From assembly GCA_029262195.1 (NCBI GenBank), contig JAJCZX010000030.1:186001-250000 (forward strand): a DNA stretch of 64,000 nucleotides, written 5' to 3'. The notes under the pieces are model-generated. The model did not search any database, had not been told where the DNA came from, and worked only from the letters and a program-made list of their open reading frames with translations. This document shows positions 63,113-64,000 of this stretch, piece after piece (position 1 is the stretch's first letter; each line of letters opens with the position of its first letter). The position numbers and the translations under genes are program-made. This DNA comes from Gemmatimonadota bacterium (GTDB lineage Bacteria; Gemmatimonadota; Gemmatimonadetes; Gemmatimonadales; GWC2-71-9).

Positions 63113-64000
63113 GAGTTCCCCAGGACGTTTCGCGTGTCCACAATTGGGACCTCAGAGTTCTTCAACAAAGAATAGTCCACTGACCCGTGATCCGTCGCGA
63201 TCACAATGCAGTCAGCCCAATTGAGAACCGCAGTGTTGAACTCAACCGATTGAAGTTCGATCCCTTCGTGCATAAAGCTCGGAACGTAGGGATCATGGTA
63301 CTTTATTTCAGCACCCTGATTGGATAGCAATGAGACGATGTCGATCGCAGGGCTTTCCCGCATGTCGTCAATGTTCTTCTTATAGGCAACGCCAAGCACA
63401 AGGATATTCGCTCCCCGCACCGATTTGGCCTTCTCGTTGAGGGCGTCCCCGACTTTTCTTGACCAAAAAAGAGGCATTTCGGAGTTGACCTCTCCGGCAA
63501 GATCGACAAACCTGGTTTTGTAATTCAGGCCGCGCATCTTCCAGGCCAGATAGTGCGGATCGATCGGGATGCAGTGCCCGCCAAGCCCCGGACCGGGCGT
63601 GAATTTCATGAACCCGAAAGGCTTGGTGGCTGCGGCGTCAATAACTTCCCAGACATCGACACCCAGTTTGTCGCAAACGATAGCCATTTCGTTGGCAAGT
63701 CCGATATTGACACTTCGGAAAGTGTTCTCTAACAACTTCACAAGTTCAGCCGCTTCAGGAGACGATACCGGCACAAGAGTTTCAAACACCGGCCCATACA
63801 GTTCCAAAACCACCCGCGCGCATTCCGGAGTTACCGTACCCACGACCTTCGGGGTGTTGCGGGTTTGCCAGGTCTCGTTACCCGGGTCTACCCGTTCAGG
63901 GGAAAAGGCCAGGAAGACACTCTCGCCCACTACCAGCCCCTTGTCCTCCATTCTGGGAAGTAGGAGGTCCCGGGTGGTGCCGGGGTAAGTGGTGCTTTCA
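63109..64000 (-). CDS. UDP-N-acetylhexosamine 6-dehydrogenase family (WecC/TviB type), 5' part missing
   Basis: The frame runs through the window end; the first visible residues are [21 protein letters not shown], so an internal ATG at 63951 is not the start. About 297 residues remain. Motifs: [13 protein letters not shown], the NAD/UDP-sugar hinge [20 protein letters not shown] (partial), catalytic cysteine in [19 protein letters not shown], and [17 protein letters not shown]. The GGHCIPIDP form is typical of enzymes acting on UDP-GlcNAc or UDP-ManNAc rather than UDP-glucose. First visible gene of the nucleotide-sugar cassette. Confidence 0.9.
   Translation of the reverse strand, partial: ESTTYPGTTRDLLLPRMEDKGLVVGESVFLAFSPERVDPGNETWQTRNTPKVVGTVTPECARVVLELYGPVFETLVPVSSPEAAELVKLLENTFRSVNIGLANEMAIVCDKLGVDVWEVIDAAATKPFGFMKFTPGPGLGGHCIPIDPHYLAWKMRGLNYKTRFVDLAGEVNSEMPLFWSRKVGDALNEKAKSVRGANILVLGVAYKKNIDDMRESPAIDIVSLLSNQGAEIKYHDPYVPSFMHEGIELQSVEFNTAVLNWADCIVIATDHGSVDYSLLKNSEVPIVDTRNVLGNS

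Overview
The window reads as chromosomal DNA of a diderm (Gram-negative) bacterium of moderate GC content. The outer membrane is shown by a complete Tol-Pal operon, BamD, an LptD-like beta-barrel and a Wzi-like protein. The gene style (TPR lipoproteins, a TatA and a DUF4321-like protein in line with a polyprenyl synthase, a hut operon, aroQ-pepP-efp-accB-accC, recA-recX) suggests Gemmatimonadota or a close relative. That placement is an inference from gene content, not a phylogenetic result. Coding density is very high, most genes lie on the minus strand, many neighbours overlap by 1-4 nt, and no gap without a gene exceeds about 175 nt. I recognised no rRNA, tRNA, CRISPR array, transposase or prophage gene.

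Region 1 (1-12.4 kb) is the accessory part. It holds the 5' two-fifths or so of alaS, a Wzi-like outer-membrane protein, an MFS transporter, acetyl-CoA synthetase, and a four-gene minus-strand set resembling the mycobacterial decaprenyl-phospho-arabinose pathway (AftB-like transferase, UbiA-family phosphoribosyltransferase, DprE2-like and DprE1-like enzymes). Two small four-helix-bundle (S23 family) genes sit here. Each is bracketed by inverted G-rich/C-rich heptamer arrays, and one lies exactly between aftB and ubiA. More array fragments lie in alaS, after ftsK and in dprE2.

Region 2 (12.4-24.4 kb) is a long minus-strand housekeeping run: TPR protein, aroQ, pepP, efp, accB, pilT, accC, comB, ftsK, yraN, recA, recX. 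Region 3 (24.5-34.9 kb) has a divergent PpiD-like foldase, tatA, a small membrane protein, a long-chain polyprenyl synthase, a large acidic TPR protein and hutH-hutU-hutI. HutH carries Ala-Cys-Gly where the MIO cofactor normally forms from Ala-Ser-Gly.

Region 4 (35-46.6 kb) is envelope biogenesis: a fibronectin-III lipoprotein, then (in transcription order) a UDP-sugar epimerase, tolQ, tolR, tolA, tolB, pal, cpoB and a 1182-residue protein that fuses a complete TatC to an LptD-like beta-barrel. Region 5 (45.5-57.6 kb) is information processing and stress: LysM protein, ssb, rimI, tsaB, tsaE, uvrB, a bifunctional Rel/Spo enzyme, radC, secA and nadD. Region 6 (57.6-64 kb) has bamD, two TPR proteins and a nucleotide-sugar cassette (UDP-glucuronate epimerase, UDP-xylose synthase, UDP-glucose dehydrogenase and a second UDP-sugar dehydrogenase cut by the window end), which would feed surface polysaccharide.

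The observations most worth following are the S23 gene plus inverted heptamer-array units, the TatC-LptD fusion, the Ala-Cys-Gly HutH, and the arabinofuranose-like cassette outside Actinobacteria.
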